The notes under the pieces are model-generated. The model saw only the letters and a program-made list of their open reading frames with translations, was not told the DNA's origin and made no database searches. From assembly GCA_011322515.1 (NCBI GenBank), contig DRMS01000053.1, positions 1-15,939 on the forward strand: a stretch of 15,939 nt of DNA. Reading direction: 5' to 3'. This document shows, one piece after another, positions 12,974-15,939 of the stretch. This DNA comes from Leucothrix mucor (lineage in GTDB: Bacteria > Pseudomonadota > Gammaproteobacteria > Thiotrichales > Thiotrichaceae). Each line of letters starts with the position of its first letter. Position 1 is the stretch's first letter. A program made the position numbers and the translations under genes.

Positions 12974-14365
12974 TTATCTCAGCTGATAATACCGATCAGG
13001 ATTATAGATAAAATACATATCCTTAGGAGAAAGACGTGGCAGATAGGTAACGGGACGTCCTTTTTCATCACTTCCTTCTGCAACAATGACCTTTGGAAGT
13101 TTTTTGATTGTCTTTTCCGAATCGGGATCTTTTAACAAAGAAGTCTCTTCAATACGCTCCACGATATGATCAACCCATTTTAGTGCTTTAGCATCACTGG
13201 CAAACTCAGACCAATCACCATCCGATGATTTTTTATACATTTTTTTAATGAATTCTTCTGTACTAATCCCCATTTTTTCAGCAATAGGAGTCGCTAAACG
13301 CTCCCACCACTTAACCATTTCAGCATAATGCTCTTTTTGCTGGGTTAGATTCATGCTAGTAAAGAAAAACGTAGAACTAATTTGATGGTGCAACATCACT
13401 GCATTAGGATAAGCAAATGATTTTTTAGCCAGTGTCACCATAGTCGCTGCCATTGAGGCGGCATAGGATTTAAGCACCACATAAACAGGCGCTTTACTAC
13501 CATCCATTGCCTTTAAAATCCGATACCCTGACATAACAGAGCCACCTGGCGATGAGTCAATGACAATAAAAATTGGCTTACTTCCATCTTTATTATTGTA
13601 ATAATTAATACGCGTAGTGATGTAATCCGCCGTTTCTGGCAGTATTGGACCATTTAAAGCAATACGACGATCAGAAATTACCAACGTATTATCATCTTTT
13701 AAGGGATTATCAAGATAAATAGGCTTGCGATCAGCATAAGCTTCACGCTTTTTCTCAACTTGAAGCATTTTTATTTCGGCAGTTAAACGGGCTGTTTTTA
13801 AATCCCATTCCGTTCTTTTAGCATTTAATTCACTAGAAAGCTTAGCCGCTCTTGCTTTAGCTAACGAGGATTCACGAGTGAGTTTTTGTAACTTTTCTTC
13901 ATAAGCAATGGTTTCAGCACGCTGATCGCGCTCACGCTTTAAATCTTCAATATCAAGCTGCCCTGTAATTTCTTGCTTTTCCCATTTTAATTTTTGCAAA
14001 CGTGCTAAAAGATCAGCATTATCATTTTTAAGGCGCTCCGTTTTTAACGTATTTTCAATAGAAAGTTTGTGCTTCTTTTTTTGTAATGCTTTAGTTTCAG
14101 GATCTAACTCTTCTTTAAGCAATGATTTCTTACTAGATTTTTCACCCGATCCATTAGCCGATTTTTTCTTATTATCTTCTGCTACTGATTTTTCATCTTT
14201 ATCCGCATTCTCTTTATTAGTCACTACTTTTTCGGCAAGCTTGCCAATAACTTTCTCTGCCGCTGTTTTTGCTTTTTCCAGCACTGGTTTTTCTTCAGGT
14301 GATTCCGCATAGACAGCCATACTGCCAAAAATAACCAATGTGGCAAGTACTCTTTGATAGCTCAT
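12974..14365 (-). CDS. exported ClpP-fold serine peptidase with coiled-coil N-terminus
   Basis: 463 residues. The N-terminus is a signal peptide with likely cleavage after VYA (residue 20), so the protein should act in the periplasm. A Lys/Glu-rich low-complexity and coiled-coil region fills about 25-212. A ClpP/crotonase-type domain follows (about 226-405). The ClpP features are all present: DSSPGGSV (270-277) for the oxyanion region, nucleophile S304 in SYAASMAAT, H326 in VMLHHQ, and D384 in SDGDWSEF, which aligns with ClpP D171, followed by the usual DAKALKWVDHI helix and strand. An active peptidase is therefore likely. Cytoplasmic ClpP needs an AAA+ unfoldase, which has no known place in the periplasm, so this must work alone or with another partner. 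A C-terminal extension runs about 406-463. AAGGA precedes the ATG. It is followed at 3 bp by the Rieske-like gene. Substrate unknown. Confidence 0.85.
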   Translation of the reverse strand: MSYQRVLATLVIFGSMAVYAESPEEKPVLEKAKTAAEKVIGKLAEKVVTNKENADKDEKSVAEDNKKKSANGSGEKSSKKSLLKEELDPETKALQKKKHKLSIENTLKTERLKNDNADLLARLQKLKWEKQEITGQLDIEDLKRERDQRAETIAYEEKLQKLTRESSLAKARAAKLSSELNAKRTEWDLKTARLTAEIKMLQVEKKREAYADRKPIYLDNPLKDDNTLVISDRRIALNGPILPETADYITTRINYYNNKDGSKPIFIVIDSSPGGSVMSGYRILKAMDGSKAPVYVVLKSYAASMAATMVTLAKKSFAYPNAVMLHHQISSTFFFTSMNLTQQKEHYAEMVKWWERLATPIAEKMGISTEEFIKKMYKKSSDGDWSEFASDAKALKWVDHIVERIEETSLLKDPDSEKTIKKLPKVIVAEGSDEKGRPVTYLPRLSPKDMYFIYNPDRYYQLR

Positions 14366-14477
14366 ATGTATTCCTTTAAAATCAATAACTTACTTAAAAT
14401 CTAATTTTATTCACTACAGATTCTGTTCAATAAACTACCTTAAGGCAAGATTAAAATGCTTAATTAAGAAAGATTAA

Positions 14478-15272
14478 TTAACTCAATCCTACATAAATTA
14501 AAGCCCCTGCTCCCACCACAAAGCAATAAATAGCAAACCATGATAACTTGCTCTTTTTGACCAATGTAATCATCCATGTGCAGGCAAATAAACCTGTTAT
14601 AAATGCCGCTAGAAAACCAACCGTTAATGGCATGATAGAACCATCTGTCATAGCAAGCTCACCACTCAGTGCATCTTTAGACATTTTACCTAATATTAAC
14701 GGCACAACCATTAGAAAGGAAAAACGCGCTGCCTTTTCCCTATCAATACCTAATAAGACAGCCGTAGAGATGGTCGCTCCTGAGCGTGAAATACCTGGTA
14801 AAATAGCAATAGCTTGCGATATACCAATAATAACGGCTGATTTAAACGATACATTTTTCTCCGTGCGCTTTGCTCTATCGGCTAACAACAGCAACAATCC
14901 TGTTATCAGCAACATAGATCCTACCAAAATAAGATTTTTACTAAATAGCTGCCCTATTTCCTCATTAAAAAACACCCCAATAAAGGCCGCAGGAACCATT
15001 GAAATAACTATTTTAAGCGAGAATTTTGATTCCTCATTCCATGCAAACTGAAATAGTCCTCTAAATAACGCCATAATATCTTTTCTAAAAACAACAATCG
15101 TACTCAATGCCGTTGCGCCATGTAAAACCACCGTCATTAACATGCTATCTTGTGGTAAGGCATTTTCGCCGAGTATAAACTTAGCTATTTCAAGGTGACC
15201 GCTAGAAGATACAGGAAGAAATTCGGTTAAGCCTTGGATAATACCGAGAATAATTGCATCAATTGTATTCAT
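14478..15272 (-). CDS. uppP: undecaprenyl-diphosphatase UppP (BacA family)
   Basis: Integral membrane enzyme that dephosphorylates undecaprenyl diphosphate, recycling the lipid carrier for peptidoglycan and other wall polymers; extra activity is known to give bacitracin resistance. Motif 1, QGLTEFLPVSSSGH (13-26), carries E17 and H26, equal to E. coli E21 and H30; E. coli E17 is Gln here, as in many family members. Motif 2, PGISRSGATIS, holds the catalytic Arg equal to E. coli R174. Seven or eight hydrophobic segments span the 264 residues (E. coli 273). I place the start at ATG 15272 because family members begin two to eight residues before the first helix; an upstream in-frame ATG at 15314 would add 14 unconserved residues, and neither has a strong ribosome-binding site. 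It is 112 bp upstream of the exported peptidase gene and may be co-transcribed with it. Confidence 0.95.
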   Translation of the reverse strand: MNTIDAIILGIIQGLTEFLPVSSSGHLEIAKFILGENALPQDSMLMTVVLHGATALSTIVVFRKDIMALFRGLFQFAWNEESKFSLKIVISMVPAAFIGVFFNEEIGQLFSKNLILVGSMLLITGLLLLLADRAKRTEKNVSFKSAVIIGISQAIAILPGISRSGATISTAVLLGIDREKAARFSFLMVVPLILGKMSKDALSGELAMTDGSIMPLTVGFLAAFITGLFACTWMITLVKKSKLSWFAIYCFVVGAGALIYVGLS

Positions 15273-15299
15273 AGTTATTGTAATGGTTTCATTTAAAAA

Positions 15300-15343
15300 G
15301 CGCGTATAGTACATCTAAAAAGTGTGCATAGCACATCTAAATA
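15300..15343. repeat. 22-bp direct repeat upstream of uppP
   Basis: Two adjacent 22-bp units (15300-15321 and 15322-15343) share TAG-ACATCTAAA and match at 17 of 22 positions. They lie 28-71 bp upstream of the chosen uppP start. They could be paired operator half-sites or a small duplication; no protein can be named. Confidence 0.4.
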
Positions 15344-15444
15344 GCAAGAAGCAGCGTAAATTTAGGAGACACTGTGAAAAATCATAACTAATATCTTAAT
15401 AGCTGATGTTACGTAGTTAAAAACTATTAAAGTATATTTATGCG

Positions 15445-15560
15445 CCCTCCTTCCCATCGCTCCAGCGTGGGAATGCATATCGAGTACCTTCGCGGCTGAA
15501 ATAGTACGAGCAATAGCAACTATCCATACGCATTCCCACGTAGGAGTATGGGAATGAGGG
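15445..15560. mobile_element. inverted-repeat element D (CCAGCGTGGGAATGC type)
   Basis: About 32-bp terminal inverted repeats: the left starts CCCTCCTTCCCATCGCTCC and the right, reversed, starts CCCTCATTCCCATACTCC. Both continue into CGTGGGAATGC. Each arm is itself a palindrome (TTCCCA-CGCT...AGCG-TGGGAA). This motif is of the kind found many times over in some gammaproteobacterial genomes. No gene is supported in the surrounding 15344-15717: a short minus-strand frame runs through the element but looks like chance. Confidence 0.65.
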
Positions 15561-15717
15561 AATATCAGCAGTAAGGTTTGGTAATACGTTTAATTTTGTG
15601 ACAAGATTCATAACGATCTCGGGTACGGTATACTCTAACGCCATAATTCTGATGAGTTTTATTCAAACGCCACACTACCCCTCATAAACAAATAGTTATT
15701 AATAATAACGAGCAATA

Positions 15718-15768
15718 ATGAACCAAAAATAAATCAAACAGCTAGAAGCCAATCTCTGGGATAGCGCG
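15718..15768 (+). pseudogene. truncated start of a type I restriction-modification hsdM gene
   Basis: From ATG 15718 the frame reads MNQK, a TAA stop, then IKQLEANLWDSA. HsdM, the DNA adenine methyltransferase subunit of type I restriction systems, commonly begins with MNQ-QINQLEANLW-AAD, so this is its first 17 codons. The stop is a CAA-to-TAA change at codon 5. At 15769 the frame is lost as inverted-repeat element E begins. No ribosome-binding site of note precedes it. Any remainder of the gene would lie outside the window. The fragment is short, but the match is distinctive. Confidence 0.6.
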
Positions 15769-15939
15769 GTAGGTTGGAGTGAGGCTACGAACTCCAACAA
15801 TTTCTAGCAATATTTTGATTGGGCTACTCGACAGCGGAGGGTTGGCGAGAAACTAGCCTTTTACCCTATTTAGGTTTTTAGTTTGGATAAATTTAAATGA
15901 TTACGCCAGATTTTGTTGGGGTTCCTATCGTCACCCACA
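15769..15939. mobile_element. inverted-repeat element E inserted in the hsdM remnant (runs to the window edge)
   Basis: The left end reads GTAGGTTGGAGTGAGGC followed by TACGAACTCCAACA. The window ends in TGTTGGGGTTCC-TATCGTCACCCACA, which reversed matches the left end at about 19 of 26 positions. The element is therefore about 170 bp or slightly more, non-coding, with its last bases probably beyond the window. It interrupts the hsdM-like frame exactly after the SA codons. Confidence 0.6.

Noticed and set aside
15361..15393. AGGAG followed by a GTG start on the plus strand (GTGAAAAATCATAACTAA)
   Set aside because: Only five codons before a stop, with nothing recognisable; probably chance.
15438..15644. 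Minus-strand 68-codon frame beginning MALEYTVPE
   Set aside because: More than half runs through inverted-repeat element D, there is no ribosome-binding site, and no family is recognised. The first 30 residues could be a small remnant, but the evidence is too thin.
5796..15768. Stop-codon reassignment (TAA as Gln), because two remnants show Gln-to-TAA changes
   Set aside because: All intact genes here use TAA or TGA as normal terminators at expected family lengths, so simple decay of the two remnants explains it.

Overview
The window looks like a chromosomal stretch of an AT-leaning gammaproteobacterium. The evidence is the rnr-rlmB gene order known from E. coli, a class 2 (quinone-type) pyrD, a DAACS acidic amino acid/dicarboxylate symporter and uppP, with intergenic spaces packed with short inverted-repeat elements. 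No rRNA, tRNA, CRISPR array, prophage or full insertion sequence was seen, and the species cannot be fixed from this sequence. Nearly all genes lie on the minus strand.

Right to left, in the direction of transcription: a broken hsdM-like start on the plus strand is cut by an inverted-repeat element at the right edge (15718-15939). Then come uppP (14478-15272), an exported ClpP-fold serine peptidase with a long coiled coil (12974-14365), and, 3 bp behind it, a membrane-anchored protein resembling a Rieske domain without its iron-sulfur ligands (12530-12970). A nested pair of miniature elements (12222-12522) sits on the stop codon of that last gene.

Next is a three-gene envelope operon with its own promoter. 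It encodes a membrane-anchored BON/OmpA-domain protein (10685-11980), a 32-residue single-helix miniprotein (10575-10673) and a 786-residue acidic, membrane-anchored repeat protein (8211-10571). The layout, and two cysteines flanking the OmpA core, recall mycobacterial ArfA-ArfB-ArfC. The third gene carries an almost perfect 48-bp tandem repeat.

Downstream is the overlapping pair pyrD-folP (pyrimidine and folate synthesis), with a perfect 12-bp hairpin over the pyrD ribosome-binding region. After a 738-bp decayed intergenic stretch come the symporter with its own intrinsic terminator, then rnr (RNase R) and rlmB (23S rRNA Gm2251 methyltransferase). The left edge holds the end of an unidentified plus-strand frame.

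At least five families of miniature inverted-repeat elements fill the gaps. Family A has a GGCTACC terminus and a CCCTTCGAC palindrome (121-265, 3790-3933, 12222-12522). Family B has a GGAAGTT terminus (1188-1344, 5408-5565, variant 8017-8185). The others are at 1138-1432, 12250-12373 (perfect 9-bp target duplication), 15445-15560 and 15769-15939. No transposase is present, so any mobilisation would act in trans. The least ordinary coding content is the BON/OmpA-miniprotein-repeat protein operon and the exported ClpP/pseudo-Rieske pair.
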